Assembly: GCA_025201845.1 (NCBI GenBank)
Contig: MU603944.1
Span: forward strand, 62,001 to 126,000
Direction: 5' to 3'
DNA from: Martensiomyces pterosporus
Taxonomy: Eukaryota; Kickxellomycota; Kickxellomycetes; Kickxellales; Kickxellaceae
Length of the DNA stretch: 64,000 bases
Below the pieces are notes generated by a model. The model saw nothing but the letters and a program-made list of their open reading frames with translations. It had not been told where the DNA came from and ran no database searches. Of the stretch, positions 1 to 9,618 are shown piece by piece (within the stretch, counting starts at the first letter, position 1; the number at the start of each line of letters is the position of its first letter). Position numbers and translations under genes: made by a program.

Positions 1-2049
1 GCCCTGCTGGAGTACACAAACCATGGCTACCGCGTCATTGCTCTTGCTGGGAAGCCCCTGAAGATGGCGTGGCCCAAGCTACAGCGCCTCAAGCGCGACG
101 CGGTCGAGCAGGACTTGGTCTTCTTGGGATTCCTGGTGTTTGAAAACAAGCTAAAGCCCACTACGGCGCCGGTGCTGGACGAGCTCCGCAGCGCAAAGAT
201 TCGCCAGATCATGTGCACAGGTGACAACGTTCTCACCGCCATCAGCGTCGGGCGCGAGTGCGGGATGGTGCCCGAAGACATGCAGGTGTTTGTGCCAAGG
301 CTTATCCGCCCAAAAGAAGCCGCTCCACCACAGCAGCTGCCCAGCAGTGGCTCCAGTGGAGCGCACGATGTCGCTCATGATGAGGGAGAGGCTGGGGGTG
401 AGGTGCGTGCGATGGTTGTGTGGGAGAGCCCCGGCGATGAACTGCGCGTGCTGGACCCGTATACCCTTGAGCCGCGGATCGCCAAGTCACCCGTCAGCGA
501 AGATCTGGTTGCTTCAGACACTGCGGCAACGGCCGAGGAGATGCAGGAGCAGCAGGAGCAGTACTGCCACTGGCTCCACAACTACACCAATGCCGACATG
601 TCGCTGGCCACCAGCGGCAACTACTGCGTTGCAGTGACTGGAGAGGTGTTCCGGTTCATGATGGATGAGGCGCCCGAGATAACCGTTGGCCGCATGCTGA
701 TGCGCGGAGCAATCTACGCACGCATGTCCCCTGACGAGAAAGCCGAGCTGGTTGAGAAGCTCCAAGGGCTTGGATACTGCGCTGGCTTCTGCGGTGACGG
801 TGCCAACGACTGCGGTGCGCTGAGGGCTGCCGACGTTGGGCTGTCGCTGAGCGAGGCCGAGGCTAGCGTCGCCGCGCCATTCACCTCGCACTCGACGGAC
901 ATCCAGTGCGTCCTGGAGGTGATTCGCGAGGGCAGGGCGGCGCTTGTTACAAGCTTCAGCTGCTTCAAGTACATGGCCCTGTACAGCATCATCCAGTTCA
1001 CATCCGTCAGCCTGCTGTATGAGTTTGGCGGGGGGCTGGGGGACTTCCAGTTCCTCTACATCGACCTGTTCATCATCGTTCCCCTCGCTGTGTTCATGGG
1101 CCGCACGCCCGCATTCCACCGCATCACCCCCAAGCGGCCAACTGCTAATCTGATGAGCAAGCGGGTGCTGACCTCGCTGTTTGGCCAGATCATTATAAAC
1201 TCGGGGATCCAGTTCATCATCTACCGCCTAGTCAAGCAGTCGCCGGGCTACACGCTGCCTGTCCGCAAGGACCCAACGGACCTGGACACGCTGCTGATCC
1301 TGAGCTTTGAAAACACGGCGCTGTTCCTGTCGTCCTCGTTCCAGTACATCCTGGTTGCCTGCGTGTTCAGCATTGGCCCGCCGTACCGGCAGTCCAACCT
1401 GCGCAACCAAGGCCTGGTCGCCGCCTGCACGCTGCTGGTGCTGTTTACGGTGTTTATCACGCTGTGGCCTAATCAGTGGGCGAGCAGTGTGTTTGAGCTG
1501 GTCGACGTCAGCAGCGGATTCCGGAGGACAGTGGTTGTGTGGGCGGTCGCTAACCTTGCTCTGAGCTCGGTGGGCGAGGGCTGGGTGTTCCCGTGGCTGG
1601 CTCCGACCATGGCGAAAGCAGCTCGCATTGTCAAGTACCTCGCCCGCCGTCACTTGTTCAGAAACGCGCGTCGCTATTACACGGAGCTGTCATCCAGTGC
1701 AGACGACCGTGGCCCTGCTGCTGACCGCAGCGGCAATAGCGGCGTCTCTGGCGAAGCGATCGGTGGCAGCAGCAGCAGCAGCACTAGACTGCAAATATCG
1801 CTGGCAAAGAGGCTTGATACCCGGGCAGCCGACTATGCTGCAAGCGGCGGTGGCCAGGGCGCATCCACGAGTGCCAACGGGAGCGCCAGTGCCACCATTG
1901 GCGGCGGCAGCGACATGGACCCTGCATGCGCGGACGCTGACCTGGAGGATGGCCGTGTGCCGCCAACATGGGAGGAAATCGCCCGGAAGACCGACATCAA
2001 GCCATACAAGCGGATCCTGCGCGAGATGGGAATCCCAGCATGGTACTAG
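1..2049 (+). CDS. P5B-type cation-transporting ATPase, copy 1 (C-terminal part)
   Basis: The reading frame is open from base 1, so the N-terminal half lies left of the window; 682 residues are visible. The protein matches the second half of a P5-type P-ATPase (Ypk9/ATP13A2 family), endolysosomal pumps linked to polyamine and metal homeostasis. Visible parts are the end of the nucleotide-binding domain (MCTGDN near base 212), the hinge GFCGDGANDCGAL near base 784, and the C-terminal membrane segments. It is clearly paralogous to the complete gene at 3295-7347, which lies downstream on the same strand, so this is a tandem duplication. The C-terminus has a Ser/Gly-rich insertion (about bases 1680-1920) and ends in PAWY, like the PTWY end of the neighbour. 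Family assignment is firm; substrate is inferred from the family only. Confidence 0.93.
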   Translation, partial: ALLEYTNHGYRVIALAGKPLKMAWPKLQRLKRDAVEQDLVFLGFLVFENKLKPTTAPVLDELRSAKIRQIMCTGDNVLTAISVGRECGMVPEDMQVFVPRLIRPKEAAPPQQLPSSGSSGAHDVAHDEGEAGGEVRAMVVWESPGDELRVLDPYTLEPRIAKSPVSEDLVASDTAATAEEMQEQQEQYCHWLHNYTNADMSLATSGNYCVAVTGEVFRFMMDEAPEITVGRMLMRGAIYARMSPDEKAELVEKLQGLGYCAGFCGDGANDCGALRAADVGLSLSEAEASVAAPFTSHSTDIQCVLEVIREGRAALVTSFSCFKYMALYSIIQFTSVSLLYEFGGGLGDFQFLYIDLFIIVPLAVFMGRTPAFHRITPKRPTANLMSKRVLTSLFGQIIINSGIQFIIYRLVKQSPGYTLPVRKDPTDLDTLLILSFENTALFLSSSFQYILVACVFSIGPPYRQSNLRNQGLVAACTLLVLFTVFITLWPNQWASSVFELVDVSSGFRRTVVVWAVANLALSSVGEGWVFPWLAPTMAKAARIVKYLARRHLFRNARRYYTELSSSADDRGPAADRSGNSGVSGEAIGGSSSSSTRLQISLAKRLDTRAADYAASGGGQGASTSANGSASATIGGGSDMDPACADADLEDGRVPPTWEEIARKTDIKPYKRILREMGIPAWY

Positions 2050-2883
2050 AGCTGGCTGGCGGCAGCGTGCGACTTAGAGCCCAACCACCTCGTTTTTCTG
2101 GCCCGCCGCCGACGAGCTGGGCTGCCTGTAATGGTCTGCGGTTGCACATTGACGAATCTTGCGAGATTCGCATTCTCGCTTTGTCTTTTGTACTCCCCAG
2201 CCCCCATCCGGTGCTATCTGGCTCTGGCTGTGCTCGTTCTTTTCTGTTCTTTTTTTTTTTCGGGAAGCGCAGCGCACACTACCCAACAGCAGCTGCAGCT
2301 GTAGGGCGATAGAGCACTAGCTGCTGCAGTGTGCATTGCAAAAATAGAAGCAGTAGAAAGAAAGAAAAAATTTTCTCGCTGTCGGCAAAAGCAGGGCAGC
2401 ATGTTTGCTGTGTCGTCCGGCCAACAAAGATTCGCAGTAGAGGAAGATGTTGGAGGGATTTCGGGATTGCACAAGGCCTGCTCTGCCCTCTTTTAAAGGC
2501 GCGCACATCCCTGCGTCTGGAGATTACTCCTTTTGCAAACACTCCCAAGGCCTGCCCATTCCGTCTTCCTCCTGTTTTTCTTGCGGCTTCGCCTTACGCC
2601 TCTGTTGTACCCGCACAGCGCAGGCATCTAGATAGTCTGGGATACCTCCTCCAACTCGCACGCAAAGCTAGACCCACCCCCGGTTCATCCCCTTTTCCGC
2701 TCCCGACGTTTCATGCACACACAGGTGGTTCGCAAATGGTCAGCTTGGCGCGCACGATGGCTCCGATGAGCGATACTCGAATCTCTGCTACTGCAGCGGC
2801 TGCTGCTGCTGATGCCTCCACCGTAGGCAGCAGCGAGAAGCCAGCGCCATTCAGCAGACAAGCCGTGGACTGCAGCACTGCAG

Positions 2884-3293
2884 GTATGTTATCTGATTAG
2901 TAGGCGCATATTTTCCCTTGGGCTTGGCTCGCCCTGGCTATATCTGGGCCTATACCACAGGGCTGAGGAAGAACAATGCTTTGAGCACATGCGGGTGGGG
3001 ACTGCGCCGCACAGCTGGCACACAATGCACGGCACAGACAGGTGGGGGCTTGAGAAAGCACCTGCCCCATTGCCGGATGCCTCAATGGGCTGCCTATGGT
3101 GCCCGCTATAGCTCCTGGCGCTTCCCTCCATCCCAGAGATGGCAAAGAATATGCGCGTGGAGAGAAAAGGCAGTAAAGACAAGCTCATCCATCTCTCTAC
3201 GCTCAGCCATTGCGCCCTCTTTCTTCACTGCGCGTCGATTTCTTTATTGCACGCGGCATCTTCTTTTCACTCGCTAACTAGCTGTATTGCAAG
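2884..3293 (+). other. Putative 5' leader intron of P5B ATPase copy 2
   Basis: A strong donor (CAG|GTATGT) begins at 2884, and a branch-like CGCTAAC followed by TTGCAAG ends at 3293, one base before the ATG at 3295. Splicing would give a leader intron of about 410 bp. The upstream short ORF beginning 2736/2757 (Ala/Ser-rich) does not join in frame with the ATPase through these sites, so I treat it as leader. The rest of 2050-2883 shows only a T-run near 2241 and pyrimidine-rich sequence, with no gene recognised. Confidence 0.45.
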
Positions 3294-3294
3294 C

Positions 3295-6200
3295 ATGCGG
3301 GAATACGTGCGGCTGGCTGTAGGCACAAACACGCGGGATAGTGTCCAGCACATTCGTCTCGTCGAGGAAGACATGGACGTTGTGGTGAAGGGATACAAGC
3401 GCTCCATGCCTGGAAGCATCGCGTACTGGGCATTGGTTGCGTGCACTGTTGGCATCCTGTACGTGGTGGACACTTGGTTCCACGTAATCTCGATCTGGTT
3501 CTCGCTGCGAGCCACTTCCCTCGAAGATGCTACCTATATCCAGGTGTGCAGCGGCGGCAAGCACCTTTCGCTCGAGACTGTCGATGTGGTCGAGTTTGAC
3601 GGGTCGCTGGCGACTGCATTTGGGTCGCTCGAGCGCGGCAAGTCGGCTGGGGACTCTGGCAGCCTGCCAGCTCTCCGTATTTTCGCCTTCCGCCACCACC
3701 GGTTTGTCTACCACCCTATCCTTGCACAGTTCATCTCGACCAGCACATGGAAGGACGCCAACTGGAGCCAAGGAGTTGCTACTGGCCGCTCGGGGCTTTG
3801 CCAGCACGAAGTCGAGCAGCAGCGAAAGCTGTTTGGCAAGTGCGTGATCGACATTGAAGAGAAGTCGTACGGGCGTTTGCTCTGGGAGGAGGTGCTCAAT
3901 CCGTTCTACGTTTTCCAGATCGCCAGCATCGTCATTTGGAGCTGCGAGGACTACTACTACTACGCCGCCTGCATCTTCGCCATCTCGGCCATCTCTGTTG
4001 TCACGACGCTGATTTCAACCAAGCGCACTGTTCGCAAGATCAGGCAGATGTCAGCGTACACCTGTCCCATGCGCATCCTCCGCGACCACAAGTGGCAGGA
4101 GGCCTCGTCAGGCGAGCTGGTTCCCGGCGATATCTTTGACTTGTCCGACCCGCGCATCTCTGTCCTGCCCTGCGAGGCTGTGGTCCTGGAGGGAGATTGT
4201 ATTGTGAACGAGAGCATGCTGACCGGCGAGAGCGTTCCCGAGTCCAAGTCACCACTGGAGCCCAACAGCGGCGTGCTGGAGACCATAGACATGGCTACGC
4301 ACACGTTCAAGCCAAGCATCTCGCGCCACGTTCTGTTTGCTGGTACTCAGGTTGTTCGTGTCCGTAAGGCTGTTAGCATGTATGCCAGAGACAGGGGCGA
4401 TGCCGGCGATGCACCGCTGCTGGATGCACCGCTGCCCGTGGACTGCGAGGGCTGCGACGTGCTCTCTTCGACTGTTGCAGGTGCCAGCGAGGGCAGCGAG
4501 CTGAACGTCCGCGCCACTGCGATGGTCCTCCGCACTGGGTTCAACACAACCAAGGGCACGCTGGTCCGGTCGATTCTGTTCCCGCGTCCAACAAAATTCC
4601 GCTTCTACCGCGACGCGTTCCGCTTTGTCGGTGTTTTGGCCTTCATTGCCGTGATCGGGTTCATCGTCAACACAATCAACCTGCACCGCCTGGGCGTGTC
4701 AACCAAGGCTATTGCCAAGAAGGCGCTCGACCTGATCACAGTCGTCGTCCCGCCTGCTCTGCCTGCGTCCATGTCGATTGGAATGGCGTTTGCTGCCAGA
4801 AGACTGCGCAAGGAGAAGATATTCTGCATCAGCCCCTCGCGTATCAACGTGGCGAGCAAGGTTGCGGTCATGTGCTTTGACAAGACTGGCACGCTGACTG
4901 AGGAGGGGCTTGACCTCCTGGGCGTTAGGATGGCTGACCAGCGCACTAGAGCCTTTGTCGACATGCGGTCGACAGCCGAGCAGATCGTCGAGCCAACCGA
5001 AGTGACGGAGACGGGCGACCTGACTGACGCGGTTGGCGTTCCAGGCATCGCGGTTATTGATGCGCTGGCTACTTGCCACTCCCTGCGTCTTGTTGGCAAC
5101 CAGCCGGTCGGCGACCCGCTTGAAGCGAAGATGCTTGAGTTCACTGGCTGGCAGATGGAGGAGAATGATGGCAGCCCTGCGCCTGCTACCGACAGCGCGA
5201 CTGACCCTGCCGCCAGCTCCAGCTCCTCGTCTAGCCTTCCTTGCAGCCCGCTCCCCACCGTGGTTCGTCCTCCTCAAAGCACCCAGTTCAGCATCGACAT
5301 TTCAGGCGACAGCGACAGCACTGGCGCAGCTAGCGGTGCCCGTACTCATGGGCCAGCAAGCAGCAGCTGCTTGGAGGAACTTGGGATCCTGAGATGCTTC
5401 GAGTTCTCGCCGGCGCTCCGCCGTGCCAGCGTTGTTGCCAAGCGACTTCATAGCAAGTATGCCGAGGCCTACGTCAAGGGGGCGCCCGAGGTTATCCGTG
5501 ACGTCTGCCTTCCCGAAACTCTGCCTGCTGACTTTGACCGGGTCCTTGGCGAGTACACACAGAGCGGCTATCGCGTCATTGCGCTCGCTGGCAAGCCGCT
5601 GAAGCTGTCGTGGCGCAAGGTCGCCGTGCTTGAGCGCGACAGCGTCGAGTGCGATCTTGTGTTCATGGGATTCATAGTGTTTGAGAACAGGCTGAAGCCT
5701 GCCACTGCACCTGTCCTCAGCGAGCTTCGCGAGGCTAGGATCAGAATGGTGATGTGTACTGGAGACAACCCGCTGACTGCCGTCAGCGTTGCTCGTGAGT
5801 GCTCGCTCATTGCGCCTGGCGTGCGCGTCTTTGTTCCACACCTGCGCGCAGCTCCAAACAGCAAGCCAGACAGCCCCTCCATTGCCGATACGAACAGATA
5901 CGCGCGGCTGGCCGAGGTCGCCTGGAGAGAGTCAATGGGCCACAGCATTGCGCTTGACCCTGTATCGCTTGTGCCCCATGCCTTGGACACTGCTGACCCT
6001 GCCGATGTGCAGCTTGCTAGCGAGCTTGCGCAGACCGGCCGCTACTGCGTTGCTGTCACCGGCGATGTCTTTGACCACTTGCATGAGCATGCCAAGGACA
6101 CGGATGTCTGGAAGCACGTCATGATGCGCGGCACTATCTTTGCGCGCATGTCGCCTGAGCAGAAGGCGGAGATGATCGAGCACCTGCAGTCGCTGGGCTA

Positions 6201-7347
6201 CATCTCTGGATTCTGCGGCGACGGAGCCAATGACTGCGGTGCCCTCAAGTCTGCCGACGTCGGCATCTCGCTCAGCGAAGCCGAGGCCAGTGTTGCTGCG
6301 CCGTTCACCTCGCACACCACCGACATCCGCTGCGTGCCGCAGCTGATCAAGGAGGGCCGGTGCTCGATTGCCACCAGCTTCAGCTGCTTCAAGTACATGG
6401 CGCTGTACAGCATGGTCCAGTTCACCACCTGCTGTCTGCTGTACATCTACAACGTCAATCTTACAGATGGGCAGTACCTGTATGTCGACCTGTTCACCAT
6501 CCTTCCAGTCGCCATCTTCATGGACCGCTCTCGTCCATTCAAGCGCCTTGTCCCGAAGCGGCCGTCCGCGAGCCTGACTAGCAAGAAGGTGCTTACCTCG
6601 CTGATTGGCAACATCATTCTTGTGATTGGGTTCCAGATCGGCATGTACTTTATGATTGAGGCGCAGCGCTGGTACGTGAAGCAAAGGCCCGAGGACCCCA
6701 CGGATCCGGACTCGGTGACCAACGAGGGCGACCTCAACACGTCCATGTTCTTGTTCACCATGTTCCAGTACCTGTTTGTTGGCGTGATCTTCAACATTGG
6801 CCCGCCATACCGCCAGCCGTCCTTCCGCAACTACGGCTACATGGCGGTTGTCCTTGTCCTGCTGGTGTTTGACCTCTGGGTGCTCTTGGTGCCCGTCAGC
6901 GGGTTCTACTCGCTCTTTGGGTTGGGGTATGTGAAGGTGAGCTGGCGGTTTACAATCCTCGGCATGGTGGCTGGCAACTTTGCGCTCTGCTACCTGGGCG
7001 AGAGATTTGTGTTCCCGCGCATAGCCTTCCCGCTGGCCAAGCTGTTCCGCTTGATCAAGGTGGTCCTTGGCAGGTGCCTGCGCAGCGTGTACCACCGCCG
7101 CAGCGTGTCTTTCAGTGGCCAGCCGGTGTCTGGCGCTGCTGGCAGCGGCGAGGAGAAGGGCGGGCTGGCGTGCAAGACAAGCACCGAGGAGCTTGGCTTT
7201 GCGCCGTTGGCTCCAGCCGAGGGACCGAGCGATGCGCCTCGGCAGCGCAACGGAGCGAGTCTGTGGGCCAGACTGGGCCAGCGCAAGAACCGCAAGGAGT
7301 ATAAGCTGCTGCTGGAGAAGATGGCCGGTGGGCCGACCTGGTACTGA
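3295..7347 (+). CDS. P5B-type cation-transporting ATPase, copy 2 (complete)
   Basis: A 1,350-residue P5B P-ATPase (Ypk9/ATP13A2 family), a membrane pump of vacuole/lysosome-like compartments. Landmarks: N-terminal hydrophobic segment after KGYKRS (about residues 36-60), actuator motif TGES (about 310), membrane motif PPALP typical of P5B (about 486), phosphorylation site DKTGT with Asp529, and the hinge GDGAND (about 975), followed by the C-terminal membrane segments. The ATG at 3295 is preferred. An in-frame ATG at 3139 would add 52 residues translated from pyrimidine-rich sequence ending in an apparent splice acceptor. A low-complexity Ser/Ala/Pro stretch interrupts the nucleotide-binding domain around bases 5170-5360. 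It is a tandem paralogue of the partial gene to the left and shares its W-Y C-terminus. Exact substrate is not determinable here. Confidence 0.93.
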   Translation: MREYVRLAVGTNTRDSVQHIRLVEEDMDVVVKGYKRSMPGSIAYWALVACTVGILYVVDTWFHVISIWFSLRATSLEDATYIQVCSGGKHLSLETVDVVEFDGSLATAFGSLERGKSAGDSGSLPALRIFAFRHHRFVYHPILAQFISTSTWKDANWSQGVATGRSGLCQHEVEQQRKLFGKCVIDIEEKSYGRLLWEEVLNPFYVFQIASIVIWSCEDYYYYAACIFAISAISVVTTLISTKRTVRKIRQMSAYTCPMRILRDHKWQEASSGELVPGDIFDLSDPRISVLPCEAVVLEGDCIVNESMLTGESVPESKSPLEPNSGVLETIDMATHTFKPSISRHVLFAGTQVVRVRKAVSMYARDRGDAGDAPLLDAPLPVDCEGCDVLSSTVAGASEGSELNVRATAMVLRTGFNTTKGTLVRSILFPRPTKFRFYRDAFRFVGVLAFIAVIGFIVNTINLHRLGVSTKAIAKKALDLITVVVPPALPASMSIGMAFAARRLRKEKIFCISPSRINVASKVAVMCFDKTGTLTEEGLDLLGVRMADQRTRAFVDMRSTAEQIVEPTEVTETGDLTDAVGVPGIAVIDALATCHSLRLVGNQPVGDPLEAKMLEFTGWQMEENDGSPAPATDSATDPAASSSSSSSLPCSPLPTVVRPPQSTQFSIDISGDSDSTGAASGARTHGPASSSCLEELGILRCFEFSPALRRASVVAKRLHSKYAEAYVKGAPEVIRDVCLPETLPADFDRVLGEYTQSGYRVIALAGKPLKLSWRKVAVLERDSVECDLVFMGFIVFENRLKPATAPVLSELREARIRMVMCTGDNPLTAVSVARECSLIAPGVRVFVPHLRAAPNSKPDSPSIADTNRYARLAEVAWRESMGHSIALDPVSLVPHALDTADPADVQLASELAQTGRYCVAVTGDVFDHLHEHAKDTDVWKHVMMRGTIFARMSPEQKAEMIEHLQSLGYISGFCGDGANDCGALKSADVGISLSEAEASVAAPFTSHTTDIRCVPQLIKEGRCSIATSFSCFKYMALYSMVQFTTCCLLYIYNVNLTDGQYLYVDLFTILPVAIFMDRSRPFKRLVPKRPSASLTSKKVLTSLIGNIILVIGFQIGMYFMIEAQRWYVKQRPEDPTDPDSVTNEGDLNTSMFLFTMFQYLFVGVIFNIGPPYRQPSFRNYGYMAVVLVLLVFDLWVLLVPVSGFYSLFGLGYVKVSWRFTILGMVAGNFALCYLGERFVFPRIAFPLAKLFRLIKVVLGRCLRSVYHRRSVSFSGQPVSGAAGSGEEKGGLACKTSTEELGFAPLAPAEGPSDAPRQRNGASLWARLGQRKNRKEYKLLLEKMAGGPTWY

Positions 7348-7516
7348 GCACATTTTGTTTGTGGACCTTGTATTGCCGACGCACCCATTTTACGTAAAAA
7401 CGAAATACACACAAATTGAAGGCGGAGTTAAGCAGCTGAACGCAAGCACTCCCTTTACAAGGAAAGCAGATGAAGGCAAGCGGCATTTGACGACGAGGCA
7501 GGCGGGATGCATGTGC

Positions 7517-8213
7517 TCAGATCTTCTCGGTGTCGATGGTGAGCTGGTTGGCGACATCTGTCCGCGCAACGAACCCCCGGAACTCGTCGAAATCGATCTT
7601 GCCATCGCCGTTGCGGTCAGCCTCCATGATGGTCTTGTCGACAATCTGCTGGAGCTGTGCAGGCGTCAGGTTGTTGCCGACCATCATCTTGAGGACCAGG
7701 AACAGCTCGCCGTTGGAGATGAACCCGTCGCGATCCATGTCGTAGATCCTAAATGCAAACCGCAGCTTCTCGTCCTTCTGACCTTTGCTGCTGAATGTGC
7801 TCAGCCCAGTAATGAACTCCTTAAAGTCCACATCGCCTCCGCCATCTGTGTCAAAGATGTCTATTAAGCGCGTTGACAGCGGGTTGTTTGCGAGCTGTGG
7901 GATTGAGAGGAACTCGTCCTTGTCGATGGTGCCCGAGTTGTCCTTGTCTAGCTTTGAGAAGCGCTTGTAGAGTCTCTGGATCTCCTCTGCCGTGACTACA
8001 CGTTATAGATGGAAAGACAGCGCTGGCTGCCTGCCGCTTGCATTGCCTTAGTAGCTAGCTCAAGTATGCACAAAGGAGAAAGCCCCGTGTGGTCTGCGCC
8101 CGAAGGGCAAGGCGGGTGCGTCTGCTGGGCTATGTGGGGCCTGCAATGCGCCGAAACTTACAATTTGTCGAGTCCACCAGCTCATCCAATGCGATTGAAT
8201 TTGCGTTTCCCAT
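7517..8213 (-). CDS. CNB1: Calcineurin regulatory subunit B
   Basis: Two exons, complement(join(7517..7995, 8162..8213)), encode 176 residues, the usual length. The small first exon starts at ATG 8213 with MGNANS, a good N-myristoylation signal. It ends at a GTAAGT donor; the 166-bp intron has a TACTAAG-like branch site and a GTGTAG acceptor, and the join restores the family sequence ...[12 protein letters not shown]. Four EF-hand loops are intact at about residues 34-45, 66-77, 103-114 and 144-155, and the conserved core includes [10 protein letters not shown]. The protein is the Ca2+-binding partner of the Ser/Thr phosphatase calcineurin A (Ca2+ signalling, stress, morphogenesis). It is convergent with the P5B ATPase, 169 bp apart. 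The identification is firm. Confidence 0.96.
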
Positions 8214-9080
8214 TTTTCCTGCGGCAGCGCTACAGCGGCTGTTTCATGCAGCAAATAAATAGTAGCAGTAAAAGTGCAAGCGTGGTGTGTTGAGGAGAAG
8301 AGAAGCGGAAATGGAAAGAATGCTGCAGCCAGAGCACTCGTCCTTTGTGGCACCGGGGAAATCCCCTTCCTGGGCACGCTGGCATCCCCTCTGAAAAAGC
8401 ACACCCACATCTCTCCAGCTGACATCACCCCTCTCCCGGCCGCAAGTTGATTTTCATAAGGGCGGGACCTCGCTTTCGGCCGAGGCGCACAGCTGCGAAT
8501 TTATGCAGAAAGTCAGGCAGCAACGGAATCCCCAGCCGCTGGACGGCAGCCCATCCCAGCTGCATCCACCCGCCTGCGTCTCCTGGGGCGGATCGATATG
8601 CTGCCACAGTCACTACACTGAAGCAATGTGGCGATTAAAGGAGGGCGCCCAAGTCGGCGCACGTTGCTGCCTCTGTCGCTGTGCAGGTGCATGGTGCCGG
8701 TGTCTGTGCGAAAGAGAGAGCGCTGCAGCGGGGGCTGAGAGCAACGCAGGCACGGCACTTTGTTCTAGGCCGATTGGATGGGCGTGTGTAACCTGCTTTG
8801 TACTGGCGTGGTGTTGTCGGGTTGGGCTGAGCTGGGCCGGGTTGGGCTCGGTTGGGTGGGTGGCCACGCCGTCGTCTCTCGCGGCCCCGGCCATCCATCA
8901 TTGCTGTGCTGATGCCAAGCAATAGAAGGGTGCAGCCAAAGCACCCCACCTGCCTGGGCGGCAGAAGCAGCAGCAGCAGGATCAGGGGGTGCGTGCCTTT
9001 CGCCTGCAGCCCTTGATGCGGTGGAAGGCAGCAAGGTGCGACTTGTGTGTGTGGATGCTCCACAGATGCGCAGAAAGCAC
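8214..9080. other. Intergenic region between CNB1 and lactate dehydrogenase copy 1
   Basis: Divergent promoter region. Several open frames here have no recognisable domain and look accidental. A GGGTTGGGCT-like direct repeat occurs around 8819-8860. Nothing else is recognised. Confidence 0.5.
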
Positions 9081-9087
9081 TTAAATA
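9081..9087 (+). promoter_or_regulatory. TATA-like element of lactate dehydrogenase copy 1
   Basis: TTAAATA lies 107 bases upstream of the ATG at 9188 and is followed by a pyrimidine-rich leader. The same spacing occurs in copy 2. Confidence 0.5.
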
Positions 9088-9187
9088 CGGCTTTGGAGAC
9101 GTGCTCTGGGCCGCACTCCTCAGACTTGCTTCTTCACTCTCCCATCCCTTTCCCTACTCTACACACTCAACTCTTACCACAACAACT

Positions 9188-9618
9188 ATGGCCACTATTC
9201 CTACCCAGCGCGTTTCCGTCATCGGTGGCGGTGGCAACGTCGGTGCTGCCACTGCCTATGCTCTCATCACCAAGGGCGTCGCCGCCGAGGTCCTCATCGT
9301 CGACGTTGTTGACAAGGCTGCTCTGGGTCAGGCACTCGACATCAGCGACGCCGCGTTCCTCATGCCTGGTGTCTGCCGCAAGGGGTCCTTCCAGGAGGCT
9401 GGCCANNNNNNNNNNCTCAAGCACTTCTGAACAACACCAGCCAGGTCTTCCCCATTACGCACTATGTGGAGAAGTACGGCTGCTACATGTCGTGGCCCGC
9501 TGCAATCGGCACCGATGGTGTCGAGCAGTCCTTCGATGTTGCTGTTAACGATACCGAGGCCAAGAAGCTCGAGGTTGCCGTTAACGCCATCAAGGAAGCC
9601 TGTGCAAAGTATGAGTAG
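9188..9618 (+). CDS. L-lactate dehydrogenase copy 1, interrupted by an assembly gap
   Basis: The frame starts at ATG 9188 with MATIPTQRV and gives the same NAD-binding GGGGNVG segment as the downstream copy. After 218 bases it runs into ten N. Beyond the gap the frame resumes at QALLNNTSQVF and continues to the TAG at 9616-9618 (ACAKYE end). Aligned to copy 2 (11308-12231), the gap replaces copy-2 bases 11529-12028, about 500 bp holding the substrate-binding and catalytic His region. The coding bases flanking the gap are almost identical to copy 2, while the last 40 residues differ at many positions. The break is therefore most simply an assembly collapse, not a pseudogene. Function if intact: NADH-dependent pyruvate/L-lactate interconversion. 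Confidence 0.8.
9406..9415. other. Scaffold gap (10 N)
   Basis: Ten undetermined bases inside lactate dehydrogenase copy 1. Comparison with copy 2 predicts about 500 missing bases, so the N count is a placeholder and not a true size. Confidence 0.95.

Noticed and set aside
3139..3294. N-terminal extension of P5B copy 2 from ATG 3139
   Set aside because: Encoded by a T/C-rich stretch ending with a branch site and acceptor; the paralogue family begins close to the ATG at 3295.
5932..7353. 473-codon minus-strand ORF opposite the P5B ATPase
   Set aside because: Antisense to a clearly conserved P-ATPase region, with no independent domain.
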